Of a stretch of 64,000 bases of DNA, positions 28,609 to 36,676 are shown one piece after another. Location: assembly GCF_007992095.1 (NCBI RefSeq), contig NZ_BJZP01000001.1:1-64000 (forward strand), read 5' to 3'. Source of the stretch: Paenirhizobium naphthalenivorans. Its GTDB lineage: Bacteria > Pseudomonadota > Alphaproteobacteria > Rhizobiales > Rhizobiaceae. Position 1 is the stretch's first letter. Each line of letters opens with the position of its first letter. The position numbers and the translations under genes were made by a program. Under the pieces are notes generated by a model. That model worked only from the letters and a program-made list of their open reading frames with translations. It did not search any database and was not told where the DNA came from.

Positions 28609-29477
28609 TTCTTTTCGAGCCGCGCGAGCAGGGAGGATGTATCCCAGCGATTGCCGCCCAGCTTTTGCACTTCGCCGTAAAACTGGTCCACCAGCGCAGT
28701 GACGGGAAGGGCCGCACCGTTGCGGCGGGCTTCCGACAGCACGATGTCTAGGTCCTTGCGCATCCAGTCGACGGCAAAGCCGAATTCGTACTTGCCTTCA
28801 TTCATCGTCTTGTGGCGGTTTTCCATCTGCCATGAGCCGGCTGCGCCCTTGGAGATGACTTCTATAACCTTTTCAAGGTCTAGGCCGGCTTTCTTGCCAA
28901 AATGAATCCCCTCGGCAAGCCCCTGGACCAGGCCGGCGATGCAGATCTGGTTGATCATCTTGGTGAGCTGACCAGCGCCGACCGGACCCATCAGGCCGAC
29001 CATGCGGGCGAAAGCATCAATCACGGGTCGGGCCTTGTCGAAAAGAGCCAGGTCACCGCCGCACATGACGGTCAGGACGCCGTTCTCGGCGCCGGCCTGA
29101 CCACCGGAGACGGGGGCGTCGATGAAGCCGCAGCCCTTGGCGCTCGCTGCTTCCGCAAGTTCGCGGGCGACTTCCGCCGATGCGGTGGTATTGTCTATCA
29201 GGATCGCGCCTGGTTTCATGCCGGAGAGTGCGCCGTTCTCGCCGATCGTGACGGAACGCAGGTCGTCGTCATTGCCGACGCAGGTGAAGACGAAGTCGCA
29301 GTCGCTGGCGGCCTCTGCGGGTGTTGCTGCCGCCTGGCCGCCGAACTCGAAGACCCATTTCTCCGCCTTGGCGGCGGTGCGGTTGTAGACGGTCACGTCA
29401 TGCCCGCCCTTCGTCTTCAGGTGCCCCGCCATCGGGTAACCCATGACGCCCAGTCCGATGAATGCCACCTTGGCCAT
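28605..29477 (-). CDS. NAD(P)-dependent beta-hydroxyacid dehydrogenase (HIBADH/GarR family)
   Basis: 290 residues, standard for 3-hydroxyisobutyrate/tartronate-semialdehyde reductases. Motifs in order: dinucleotide-binding VAFIGLGVMGYPMAGHL, the substrate loop FIDAPVSGGQAGAENG, the catalytic Lys in GAGQLTKMINQICIAGLVQGLAEG, and PVTALVDQFYGEVQKLGG at the end. It oxidises a beta-hydroxyacid or reduces a semialdehyde in the cytosol; which one is not predictable. It is translationally coupled with the AlkD-like gene, an unusual pairing. Confidence 0.9.
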   Translation of the reverse strand: MAKVAFIGLGVMGYPMAGHLKTKGGHDVTVYNRTAAKAEKWVFEFGGQAAATPAEAASDCDFVFTCVGNDDDLRSVTIGENGALSGMKPGAILIDNTTASAEVARELAEAASAKGCGFIDAPVSGGQAGAENGVLTVMCGGDLALFDKARPVIDAFARMVGLMGPVGAGQLTKMINQICIAGLVQGLAEGIHFGKKAGLDLEKVIEVISKGAAGSWQMENRHKTMNEGKYEFGFAVDWMRKDLDIVLSEARRNGAALPVTALVDQFYGEVQKLGGNRWDTSSLLARLEKK

Positions 29478-29566
29478 ATTTGTAATTCTCCTGCCTCGTG
29501 TTTCGTGCCGGCAGGATTAAAGCATCGCGCGGCGAAGGAAAAGCGTGTCGGGCGGACCGGCCGTCC

Positions 29567-29833
29567 TCAGAGGCCGGAAACTTTGAGAAGATAGGCGATC
29601 AGGTCGGCACGCACCCGCGGATCAGGCGCTTTGTGACCGGCGAGGAAGTGCTCCAGATAGGCGGTCTTTGCAGTCGCATCGGCGCCCGAAATCATCGGAA
29701 CGATCCGGGCAACGGATCTGTGGCAGTGCGCGCAGGCTTGTGCATAGGCGGCTTCTCCCGCAGCGGGATCGCCGCCGGCTTTGGCCGGCATGGCAAGACA
29801 GAGAAGAGCGGCAAAAGGAACGATGCGGATCAT
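29567..29833 (-). CDS. Small c-type cytochrome
   Basis: 88 residues from ATG 29833. A signal peptide (MIRIVPFAALLCLAMPAKA) is followed by GDPAAGEAAYAQACAHCHRS, a single CxxCH haem-attachment site, and a short helical C-terminus ending LIAYLLKVSGL, the usual last helix of class I cytochromes c. Candidate axial Met lies in ARIVPMISG, unusually close to the haem motif, so the sixth ligand is uncertain. Periplasmic electron carrier. No oxidase or dehydrogenase partner lies beside it. Confidence 0.82.
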   Translation of the reverse strand: MIRIVPFAALLCLAMPAKAGGDPAAGEAAYAQACAHCHRSVARIVPMISGADATAKTAYLEHFLAGHKAPDPRVRADLIAYLLKVSGL

Positions 29834-29916
29834 GGCGGAGCCTCCGAGGAAATGCGACGGATCAGGAACCTGGCTGCCCGTCACATTCTCATCAACCGCG
29901 CCAGCCGGCAATCCGT

Positions 29917-30732
29917 TCAACGTTTCAGGCGAGCGATCACCAGATGCCCAGGCGTCGGATTGCCATCCTGCATGCGGACATTGATGTCGGAGATCTCGAC
30001 GATCTCGAAACCGGTCGCGGCCAGGCGTTCGCGGACATAGGCTTCCGAATGAGCGAAACGCTGGTGGGGGCCGACCATGTAAGGTCGACCGGCCAGAATA
30101 TCGTCGGGCAGTGTTTCCGACGAGAAAATGAACAGGCCGCCATCGGCCATGTTCTCGGCGGCGCCGAAGAACAGCGGTTCCAGCGCGCCGAGATAGGGCA
30201 GCACGTCGGTTGCGGTGATCAAGTCGAAAGCCTCTTCGTCATTGTCTTCGAGAAAATCCTCGACCTCGGCGACGTAGAGGGTCTCGTAGAGATCCTTTTC
30301 GTGGGCGATCTCAACCATGTTCTCGGAAAGGTCGATGCCGGTTATGCCGTCGACCATATCGCGCAGTGTGCCGCCGGTCAGGCCCGTGCCGCAGCCTAGA
30401 TCGAGCATGCGCTTGAACGGGCCGAGACTGAGTGCCTGCAGCTTCTGGCGGACCATGACCGGCACCGCATAGCCGAGTTGTTCGACGAGAATGTCCTCGA
30501 AGGCTTCGGCGTGCTGGTCGAACAGGGTCTCGACATAGGCGTCAGGGGCCTTCGGTGGGGCTTCGCCCCGGCCGAGCGAGGCGATGCGGACGGATGCGCC
30601 GCCATGGTCTTCCGGGTCGATCGCCAGTACTTCATGATAGGCTTTGACGGCGGCGTCTATGTCGCCGTCTTTCTCTAGCGCGAGCGCCCGGTTGTAGGCT
30701 TCTGCCAGCGCATCTTCGTCGATCTTGGCCAT
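29917..30732 (-). CDS. TPR-containing SAM-dependent methyltransferase
   Basis: 271 residues from ATG 30732. A short N-terminal tetratricopeptide-like pair (EDALAEAYNRALALEKDGDIDAAVKAYHEVLAIDPEDHGG) precedes a class I methyltransferase: motif I MLDLGCGTGLTGG, motif II GITGIDLSENMVEIA, motif IV DLITATDVLPYLG and motif V GGLFIFSSETLPDD. Substrate unknown; the family is often annotated as a predicted methyltransferase in alphaproteobacteria. The frame is open far upstream, but the added residues are Pro/Arg-rich and not protein-like. Confidence 0.85.
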   Translation of the reverse strand: MAKIDEDALAEAYNRALALEKDGDIDAAVKAYHEVLAIDPEDHGGASVRIASLGRGEAPPKAPDAYVETLFDQHAEAFEDILVEQLGYAVPVMVRQKLQALSLGPFKRMLDLGCGTGLTGGTLRDMVDGITGIDLSENMVEIAHEKDLYETLYVAEVEDFLEDNDEEAFDLITATDVLPYLGALEPLFFGAAENMADGGLFIFSSETLPDDILAGRPYMVGPHQRFAHSEAYVRERLAATGFEIVEISDINVRMQDGNPTPGHLVIARLKR

Positions 30733-31082
30733 GGAGAACTCCACTCGCGGCGCGCCGACAGCCGGCGCCCCTTTGGGCCAGCCTCTAAAGGGTCCTCCTG
30801 GTTTTGGCAATGCGTGCGGTGCGGAACGGAGAGCCTTAAGGTGCTTCGCTGACGCGCGGCGGGGCCCATGAAAGCAGGAAGGACTGGCGGCGGGGCTGGT
30901 GGATCGCAGAGGACTTTTCATCCAGAGGGCGGGTTCGTCTGCTCCTTCGGCGAACTGGTGGCCAACGTGACGCTCGGCTCCTTTCTCGGGAGATGCTTTC
31001 GATCGGTATTGCACGGGACCGTCGCTCCGCACCGCGAACCGGACGACACTGAGTTCGTCCGGAGCGAAGTGCTTGCTGAGCG
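30733..31082. other. Gene-free stretch between the methyltransferase and usg
   Basis: There are 350 bases without a supported gene. Near the right edge, CCGGACGA (31039-31046) and TCGTCCGG (31055-31062) form an 8-bp hairpin with an 8-base loop, and CGCTCCG (31023-31029) can alternatively pair with CGGAGCG (31060-31066). The element lies just past the usg stop and could end its transcript or be a dispersed palindromic repeat. Nothing else stands out. Confidence 0.45.
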
Positions 31083-31349
31083 TCAGTGCAGGATAAGTTC
31101 GCCCTTTAGCGCGCGCCATTCATTGGCGGCCACCAGTCGCTTGTGCACGTAGCTCACGGAATGCAGCGGCCCGTCGAGTTTCTCCTGCCAGAACTTGAGG
31201 AAGCCCTTCATTTCGGGGAAATCCGGCGCCAGATCATAGTGCTGCCAGACATAGCTCTGGAGCAGGGTCGGGTGGTCGGGCAAGCGATAGAGGATTTGCG
31301 CCGTCGTCAGGCCGTAACCCTTCAGCATCAGTTCCATTTCGTGGTTCAT
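31083..31349 (-). CDS. usg: Usg protein
   Basis: 88 residues matching the short alphaproteobacterial Usg family: MNHEMELMLKGYGLTTAQILYRLPDHPTLLQSYVWQHYDLAPDFPEMKGFLKFWQEKLDGPLHSV, ending in a basic segment and ELILH. The family is highly conserved and of unknown function, historically noted beside tryptophan-biosynthesis genes. Here it stands alone upstream of an empty region. Confidence 0.88.
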   Translation of the reverse strand: MNHEMELMLKGYGLTTAQILYRLPDHPTLLQSYVWQHYDLAPDFPEMKGFLKFWQEKLDGPLHSVSYVHKRLVAANEWRALKGELILH

Positions 31350-31521
31350 GACAACCTCGTCTTCGTTCCCTTATCCAGAGGACCGGAGCCGGCGGTGTTC
31401 CGCTTCGGCGGACCGATCGGCCGCGCCACGGGAGCGGCCTATCTGATAGGGAAACATTGCAAGGTTAACTGAAGCTTAACGTGCGGCTTTTCCGTTCGGA
31501 ATTCTCAAGAGAAAACAGAGT

Positions 31522-31553
31522 GTTGGCAGCCTTCCTAGTGGAGTGCTGCCAAC
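31522..31553 (-). terminator. Terminator after the amino-acid ABC permease genes
   Basis: GTTGGCAGC (31522-31530) and GCTGCCAAC (31545-31553) form a perfect 9-bp stem around a 14-base loop. Read on the minus strand it starts just 3 bases past the stop at 31557 and is followed by ACTCTGTTTTCTC, a T-rich tail. Confidence 0.7.
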
Positions 31554-31556
31554 CGC

Positions 31557-32387
31557 CTAGCGCTTGAGGTGGCGCGTCAGGCGCGCTTCCATGGCCGCCC
31601 AGATATGGCGCATAGCCTCGACGATCGATAGATAGAAGATCGCTGCCCACAGATAGGCCTGGTAGTCGAAAGTGCGCGAGAACGTGTAACGGGTCTGTCC
31701 CATGAGGTCGAGAACGGTCACGACTGCCACGATGGCCGAGCCCTTGATCATCAGGATGATCTCGTTGCCGTATGGCCGCAGCGCCACGATCAGGGCCTGC
31801 GGCAGAATGATCTTGCGGAAGGTGATAAAGGGCCCAAGGCCCAGTGACTTGGCGCCCTCCGTCTGGCCGCGTGACACACTCTGGATCGCACCGCGCAGGA
31901 TTTCCGCCTGATAGGCCGCGGTGTTGAGCGTCATCGACAGCAATGCGCAATACCACGCCTCGCGGAAGAACCACCACAGGCCAATCGCTTCGATTTGCGG
32001 CCGGAACGAGCCCAGTCCGTAGTAGATCATGTAGATCTGGGCGAGCAGCGGCGTGCCGCGGAAGACATAGACATAGGAATAGGAGAGAATGTTAAGGACC
32101 CGGTTCTTCGACATGCGGGCGAAGGCGATCGGGACGGAAAGAAGTGCGCCGCATGTGATTGAGGTGATGACCAGCGTCATGGTCACCCAAAGCCCGGACA
32201 GGTAGCGTGGTCCGTATTTGATGAATTTATCGGTGTCCCAGTTGCTGACCATCATATAGGCGAGTGCCAGCCCGAGGAGGAGCCAGAGCATCAGGCCGGC
32301 CAGTCCGAGGATTCGCGTACCGTTCAATGCGGTACTCTGTTGCGGCGGCGCAGGACGTGGGGGAATGAGGTGTGTGGCGTAGCTCAT
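31557..32387 (-). CDS. Polar amino-acid ABC transporter permease (HisM/ArtM-like)
   Basis: 276 residues with about five transmembrane helices. The HisM/HisQ-type ATPase-contact loop is AEILRGAIQSVSRGQTEGAKSLGLGPFITFRKIILPQAL. An N-terminal extension (PPRPAPPQQSTALNG) precedes the first helix. It overlaps the other permease gene by four bases; the pair builds the heterodimeric channel for arginine/histidine/ornithine-type uptake. No ATPase gene follows in this operon, so the ATP-binding subunit must be encoded elsewhere. Confidence 0.88.
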   Translation of the reverse strand: MSYATHLIPPRPAPPQQSTALNGTRILGLAGLMLWLLLGLALAYMMVSNWDTDKFIKYGPRYLSGLWVTMTLVITSITCGALLSVPIAFARMSKNRVLNILSYSYVYVFRGTPLLAQIYMIYYGLGSFRPQIEAIGLWWFFREAWYCALLSMTLNTAAYQAEILRGAIQSVSRGQTEGAKSLGLGPFITFRKIILPQALIVALRPYGNEIILMIKGSAIVAVVTVLDLMGQTRYTFSRTFDYQAYLWAAIFYLSIVEAMRHIWAAMEARLTRHLKR

Positions 32388-33187
32388 CGGCGGGCTCCGG
32401 CGCGGTTGCTCCAGCGATCGATCGCGCTGATGCCGATAGATGAGACCATGGCAAGGACGAGGAAGAGGGCGCAGGCGAGCAGATAGAAGAAAAAGGGCTC
32501 CTTGCTAACCTTTGCGGCGATGCCGGTCTGGCGCAGGATGTCGGAAAGTCCGATGACCGAGACGAGCGCGGTGTCCTTCAATAGGTTCATCCAGAGATTT
32601 CCGAGGCCTGGTAAGGCAATGCGGATCAATTGCGGCAGGATGATCAGCCGCATGGTCCGGGCTCGATGCAGGCCAAGCGCATCGCCGGCCTCATACTGGC
32701 CTTTTGGAATGGCACGGAAAGCCGAGAGCAGCACTTCAGAGCAATAGGAGGAGAAAACCACGGAGAGCGCGATCATGCCGGAAGCAAAGGCGTTGATCTC
32801 GATACGCTCATTGTAGCCGAACCAGGCAAGGATCGACTGGATGCCCATCTGCACACCGTAATAGACGATGAACAGCGTCAGCAGCTCGGGCAGGCCGCGG
32901 AAGATCGTCGTATAGATGCCGCCGGCAAGACGCAGGGTCTTTTCTTCTGATTGCATGGCCAAGGCGACCAGAAAGCCCAGCAGCAGTCCAATTGGCAAGG
33001 TTGCAAGGGCAAGGGATATGGTGACCTTGACGCCGAAAGCGATCTCATCGCCCCAGCCGCTCGCACCGCAAGCGACGATTGAGGAACTGCCAAACAGGGT
33101 GAAGACGCCGGCCGGACCGCATAGCGGATCGAAGACATACTGAAACCAGGTCCAGAACGACCCGAGGGCGGAAAATAATCCGCTCAT
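32384..33187 (-). CDS. Polar amino-acid ABC transporter permease (HisQ/ArtQ-like)
   Basis: 267 residues. Features: FGVKVTISLALATLPIGLLLGFLVALAMQS, the GLPELLTLFIVYYGVQMGI segment typical of this family, and the EAA-type loop SEVLLSAFRAIPKGQYEAGDALGLHRARTMRLIILPQLI. The N-terminus has an unusual Cys-containing extracytoplasmic stretch (DPLCGPAGVFTLFGSSSIVACGASGWG) before the second helix. Translationally coupled with the HisM-like gene downstream and 108 bases after the binding-protein gene. Confidence 0.88.
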   Translation of the reverse strand: MSGLFSALGSFWTWFQYVFDPLCGPAGVFTLFGSSSIVACGASGWGDEIAFGVKVTISLALATLPIGLLLGFLVALAMQSEEKTLRLAGGIYTTIFRGLPELLTLFIVYYGVQMGIQSILAWFGYNERIEINAFASGMIALSVVFSSYCSEVLLSAFRAIPKGQYEAGDALGLHRARTMRLIILPQLIRIALPGLGNLWMNLLKDTALVSVIGLSDILRQTGIAAKVSKEPFFFYLLACALFLVLAMVSSIGISAIDRWSNRAGARR

Positions 33188-33246
33188 GCTGAAATTCCCC
33201 TCTGCGGTTCGAGCCGCAAATTATTGTCGTTTGTTGTCAAACAGAA

Positions 33247-33273
33247 ATGGCGGAAGTGCAAGCCTTCCGCCAT
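33247..33273 (-). terminator. Hairpin between the binding-protein and permease genes
   Basis: ATGGCGGAAG (33247-33256) and CTTCCGCCAT (33264-33273) form a perfect 10-bp stem with a 7-base loop, 22 bases past the binding-protein stop. On the minus strand it is followed by TTCTGTTTG. It probably acts as a partial terminator or RNA stabiliser so that the binding protein is made in excess over the permeases. Confidence 0.65.
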
Positions 33274-33295
33274 CCGAGGCTCTGATTTTCGGCGC

Positions 33296-34072
33296 TTAGT
33301 CGCCGTAAACGTCGAAATCGAAGTATTTGTCGTTGATTTCCTTGTACTTGCCGTTGGCGCGGATCGCTTTGATCGCAGCATTGAACTTTTCAGCAAGTGC
33401 GGTTTCGCCCTTGCGGACGGCAATGCCGGCGCCCGGGCCATTGATTTCGACGTCAGGTGTCAGCGCCGTGGCGATCTTGCAGCAGGCGCCGGCCTCGGAC
33501 TTCACCCATTCCGACAGAACGACGACGTCGTCGATGACGGCGTCGACACGGCCGCCTTCGAGGTCGAGCTTGTATTCGTCGGTGGTCGGGTAGAGCTTGA
33601 GTTCCGCGCCGGTGGCGTATTTTTCAGCATAGTTGGCATGGGTCGTGGAGGACTGGGCGCCGAGCACCTTGCCCTTCAGATCGGCCAGGCCGGTAATGGT
33701 TGAATCCTTCGGCACGGCAAGGGCCGGTCCGGTGTTGTAGTACTTGTCGGTGAAGTCGACCTTTTCCTTGCGCTCCGGCGTGATCGACATGGAGGCGATG
33801 ATGGCGTCGAACTTCTTGGCCTGAAGCGCCGGGATGATGCCGTCCCAATCCTGGGTGACGAATTCACAGGTGACCTTCATTTCATCGCAAAGGGCCTTGG
33901 CGATGTCGATATCGAAGCCGACGAGCGTGCCGTCCGATTCGAGATTGTTGAAAGGCGGATAGGCGCCCTCGGTGCCGATGATCAGCTTTTCGCCTTCGGC
34001 CATTGCTGTGCCGGCAAAAAGCGACAGTGCGGCAATCGAGGCTGCGGCAAAGAAACGTGTCGAAATACGCAT
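33296..34072 (-). CDS. Polar amino-acid ABC transporter periplasmic binding protein (HisJ/ArgT-like)
   Basis: 258 residues from ATG 34072, with signal peptide MRISTRFFAAASIAALSLFAGTAMA. SBP family 3 landmarks: LIIGTEGAYPPFNNLESDGTLVGFDIDIAKALC, DWDGIIPALQAKKFDAIIASMSITPERKEKVDFTDKYYNTGPAL (the Arg that contacts the carboxylate of the amino acid), and DLEGGRVDAVIDD. It delivers lysine/arginine/ornithine/histidine-type ligands to the two permeases encoded just downstream. A codon run giving ACCK suggests a Cys pair in the second lobe. Confidence 0.9.
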   Translation of the reverse strand: MRISTRFFAAASIAALSLFAGTAMAEGEKLIIGTEGAYPPFNNLESDGTLVGFDIDIAKALCDEMKVTCEFVTQDWDGIIPALQAKKFDAIIASMSITPERKEKVDFTDKYYNTGPALAVPKDSTITGLADLKGKVLGAQSSTTHANYAEKYATGAELKLYPTTDEYKLDLEGGRVDAVIDDVVVLSEWVKSEAGACCKIATALTPDVEINGPGAGIAVRKGETALAEKFNAAIKAIRANGKYKEINDKYFDFDVYGD

Positions 34073-34441
34073 GAGATCCTCTCTGTTGGTTGTTCGCGCG
34101 GTTGTTATGATTCCTGCGCTGAACCGGGCAAGCGCGGCAACCCCGTGCCGTACCTTCGTCGATATTCCTACTCTTTCTCGCGGAAAATCAACTGCAAAGA
34201 CATACGCTCGGCAAAAATTGTACGGCTGAGTAATAGCGGGAGCGCTTGGGATCGGGGTCAATGGATCGGAAAATGCACAGGCGGGGCGCATTTTTTTCGT
34301 TCAGCCAGGGTTAATTTAGGTAGCGCTAGCTTCTGCCCCGATCGGGGTGAGAGACTTGTGCGGCCTCAAAAAAGCCGCCTGTCCATTGGCTCCTGCAAGC
34401 AAGAATGTCCGCGTGGTTACGCGTTTCGCAAGGAAACGAAT
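34073..34441. other. Divergent promoter region between the amino-acid importer and the OmpA-family gene
   Basis: There are 369 bases with no supported gene. The plus-strand frame that joins the OmpA-family gene is open here, but it has no coding character and lies upstream of the signal peptide. AAGGAAACG (34431-34439) is the ribosome binding site for ATG 34442. No promoter pair could be set with confidence. Confidence 0.5.
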
Positions 34442-36601
34442 ATGAATCTGAGATCCCGATTGTTCGCCACCGTCACGGTGCCGGTTTTGACGGCCGCCGC
34501 CATGGTCGAGCCAAGCGCGGCGGCCGCCGCCAGCCACGCGAGTTCGAGCTTGTCCACAGCCGTGCTGGTCGCGCAGACTGCCGTGACGTGCAGCGACGGA
34601 AGCCAGGCTGCCGATCAGGCGAGTTGCGATGCGATCGACGTCCAGCGTGTTGCCGAACAGCAGGCCGCCGATGAGGCGCAAAAAGCTGCCGAGCAACAGG
34701 CGGCGCAGGAAGCCCAGCAGGCCGCTGAGCAGCAGGCAGCCGAGGAGGCCCAGAGGGCGGCCGAACAGCAGGCCGCCGATGAGGCACAAAAGGCGGCCGA
34801 GCAACAGGCGGCGGAGGAAGCCCAGCGGGCCGCTGAGCAACAAGCAGCCGAGGAGGCCCAGCAGGCCGCTGAGCAACAGGCGACCGATGAGGCGCAAAAG
34901 GCAGCCGAGCAGCCGCAGGTGGAACAGCCGACTGCGGAAGCCGTGAGCTGTGCCGACGGATCGCAGGCGGCGTCCGCCGATGCTTGCCCTGCGGCAGAAC
35001 CGCAGGCGCCTGCAGAAGCCGCGCCGGTTGATCAGGTGCCGTCGGAGAAAGCTCCGGCTGAAGAGGCTGCCCCGATCCCGCAGGCTCCGGTCGATGAGGC
35101 CACCCCCTCGGATCAGCCTGCTGCGGATCAGGCCCCGGCAGAAGAACCGGCCCCGGCCGAACAGCCGGCGGACAGTCCACTCACCAATGACGCGATGAAA
35201 CCTGCGCCGGATTCGACGCAGGGCGACATGCCGGTCGAACCGCAAGCCCAGTCGGCGCCCGCGCCGGATCAGCAGCCCGCTGGTGAACAGGTTCTCGTTC
35301 CCGCAGTCGAGCCGCCGGCGGACGCGCCTATCGTAGATGTCATTGACAAGCGCAGCGAGGAGGACAAGCTGCAGATTGCTGAGGATCCGGCCAAGACCGC
35401 CGAGACCGTGGTCCTGCCAGTCGATAACGGTGCTGCCGTTCTCGACAGTGACAAGGACGCCGACAACACCGGGGGCGCCGACGTGCGCGATGCGCGCACC
35501 ATGCTGCGTGAGGAGATCCCGGTTGTCGCCGCGCCGACAAGCGATGCCGAGGCCCAGGGAACGTCGCCGAGATTCGAACCGAAGGTGATGGAGGCCATCA
35601 TTGGTGAAAAGGGCAAGACGACGGATACTGCCCCAACCTTCGACGTGCCGACCTCCGTCACCAATGTGATGAACGTGACCAATGTCACCAATGTGACGAA
35701 CAATGTTTCCAACGTCACCAACCAGGTGAACCAAGTGAACGAGGTGCGCGTGATCGAAGAAACCGATAACCGCACAATCATCAACGTGGGCAACCATGAG
35801 GTGGTTCGCGGAGACGATCGTTCGCGTCTGCGCTATGATGAGGGGCAAACGTTTTACGAGGAACTCTCGCGAGGGCGGGTTCGCGAGACCATCGAACGTC
35901 ATGACGGGTCGCGTCTGGTGACCGTCTACAACCGCTACGGAGACATCATCCTGCGTTCGCGCTTCACTGTGGGCGGTGACGAATATGTGCTGTTCTATGC
36001 GCCGGAGGCCGACCGTGCAGAGCCGCATGTCTATGTCGACGTCGGATCCAGCCTGCCGCCGATGCGGCTCAGCATTCCGGTTCAGGACTATATCGTCACC
36101 ACCTCGAACGCACCCGATCGCGATTACTACGACTTCCTCGCCCAGCCACCCGTCGAGCGCGTCGAGCGCGTCTATTCGATCGAGGAGGTGAAGTCGTCCG
36201 CCCGTCTTCGCGACAAGGTCCGCCGTATCGACCTCGATACGATCACTTTCCCGTCGGGCTCGGCTGAGGTGCCGCTCGCCCAGGCGAAGACGCTTCGCCG
36301 GGTAGCCGAGGCGATGGAGCAGGTTCTTGCCAAGGATCCGGGCGAGACCTTTCTGATCGAAGGCCATACCGATGCAGTCGGCTCCGACCGGTCGAACCTG
36401 ATCCTGTCCGACAAGCGCGCCGAGACCGTCGCCAACCTCTTGAGTGAAGTCTACGGCATCCCGCCGGAAAACCTCTCTGTCCAGGGCTATGGCGAGCGCT
36501 ACCTGAAGATCCGCACGGCGCAAGCTGAACAGCAAAACCGTCGCGTCGCGATCCGTCGTGTGACCTCGCTGGTTCGTCCCGCTGCGGTGGATAACCGCTA
36601 A
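34442..36601 (+). CDS. OmpA-family protein with N-terminal 12-residue Glu/Gln/Ala repeats
   Basis: 719 residues from ATG 34442. A signal peptide (MNLRSRLFATVTVPVLTAAAM...) and a short CSDGSQAADQASCDAIDV segment are followed by seven 12-residue helical repeats (34649-34900). Next come a Pro/Ala/Glu-rich region (about residues 155-330), an Asn/Val/Thr-rich stretch (35657-35740, repeating VTN), then a folded middle part (DDRSRLRYDEGQTFYEELSRGRVRETIERHDG). The C-terminal OmpA domain reads LDTITFPSGSAEVPLAQAKTLRRVAEAM, FLIEGHTDAVGSDRSNLILSDKRAETVANLL and the peptidoglycan-binding NRRVAIRRV. It should anchor in the periplasm on peptidoglycan. A second CADGSQAASADACP copy flanks the repeat. The middle domain is YcdB/DUF-like at best; role unknown. 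Confidence 0.85.
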   Translation: MNLRSRLFATVTVPVLTAAAMVEPSAAAAASHASSSLSTAVLVAQTAVTCSDGSQAADQASCDAIDVQRVAEQQAADEAQKAAEQQAAQEAQQAAEQQAAEEAQRAAEQQAADEAQKAAEQQAAEEAQRAAEQQAAEEAQQAAEQQATDEAQKAAEQPQVEQPTAEAVSCADGSQAASADACPAAEPQAPAEAAPVDQVPSEKAPAEEAAPIPQAPVDEATPSDQPAADQAPAEEPAPAEQPADSPLTNDAMKPAPDSTQGDMPVEPQAQSAPAPDQQPAGEQVLVPAVEPPADAPIVDVIDKRSEEDKLQIAEDPAKTAETVVLPVDNGAAVLDSDKDADNTGGADVRDARTMLREEIPVVAAPTSDAEAQGTSPRFEPKVMEAIIGEKGKTTDTAPTFDVPTSVTNVMNVTNVTNVTNNVSNVTNQVNQVNEVRVIEETDNRTIINVGNHEVVRGDDRSRLRYDEGQTFYEELSRGRVRETIERHDGSRLVTVYNRYGDIILRSRFTVGGDEYVLFYAPEADRAEPHVYVDVGSSLPPMRLSIPVQDYIVTTSNAPDRDYYDFLAQPPVERVERVYSIEEVKSSARLRDKVRRIDLDTITFPSGSAEVPLAQAKTLRRVAEAMEQVLAKDPGETFLIEGHTDAVGSDRSNLILSDKRAETVANLLSEVYGIPPENLSVQGYGERYLKIRTAQAEQQNRRVAIRRVTSLVRPAAVDNR
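34649..34900 (+). repeat. Seven tandem 36-bp coding repeats
   Basis: Seven head-to-tail 36-base units without gaps encode 12-residue variants of AAEQQAADEAQK (positions 8 and 12 vary: D/Q/E and K/Q/R; the first unit starts with Val). The sequence strongly predicts a continuous helix or coiled coil of about 84 residues. Synonymous differences (for example gccgctgagcagcag versus gcggccgagcaacag) show that the units are not all recent copies. Confidence 0.9.
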
Positions 36602-36624
36602 TCAAAGCGGTCGGTATCAATGCA

Positions 36625-36651
36625 AAGGCCGCCGACGATTTCGGCGGCCTT
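36625..36651 (+). terminator. Bidirectional terminator between the OmpA-family gene and mobB
   Basis: AAGGCCGCCGA (36625-36635) and TCGGCGGCCTT (36641-36651) give a perfect 11-bp stem with a 5-base loop, lying between two convergent genes. The T tracts on either side are short, so efficiency is uncertain. Confidence 0.7.
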
Positions 36652-36676
36652 CTCTACATTGCGGTTCGTTCGCCAA

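Noticed and set aside
34649..34900. CRISPR-like array of 36-bp units
   Set aside because: The units are contiguous without spacers, in frame, and encode a 12-residue protein repeat inside an intact gene.
34316..36535. A 739-residue open frame on the minus strand
   Set aside because: It is fully antisense to the OmpA-family gene, whose signal peptide, repeats and peptidoglycan-binding motif are clear. The minus-strand product is Arg/Leu/Gly-rich low-complexity text caused by GC-rich codon positions.
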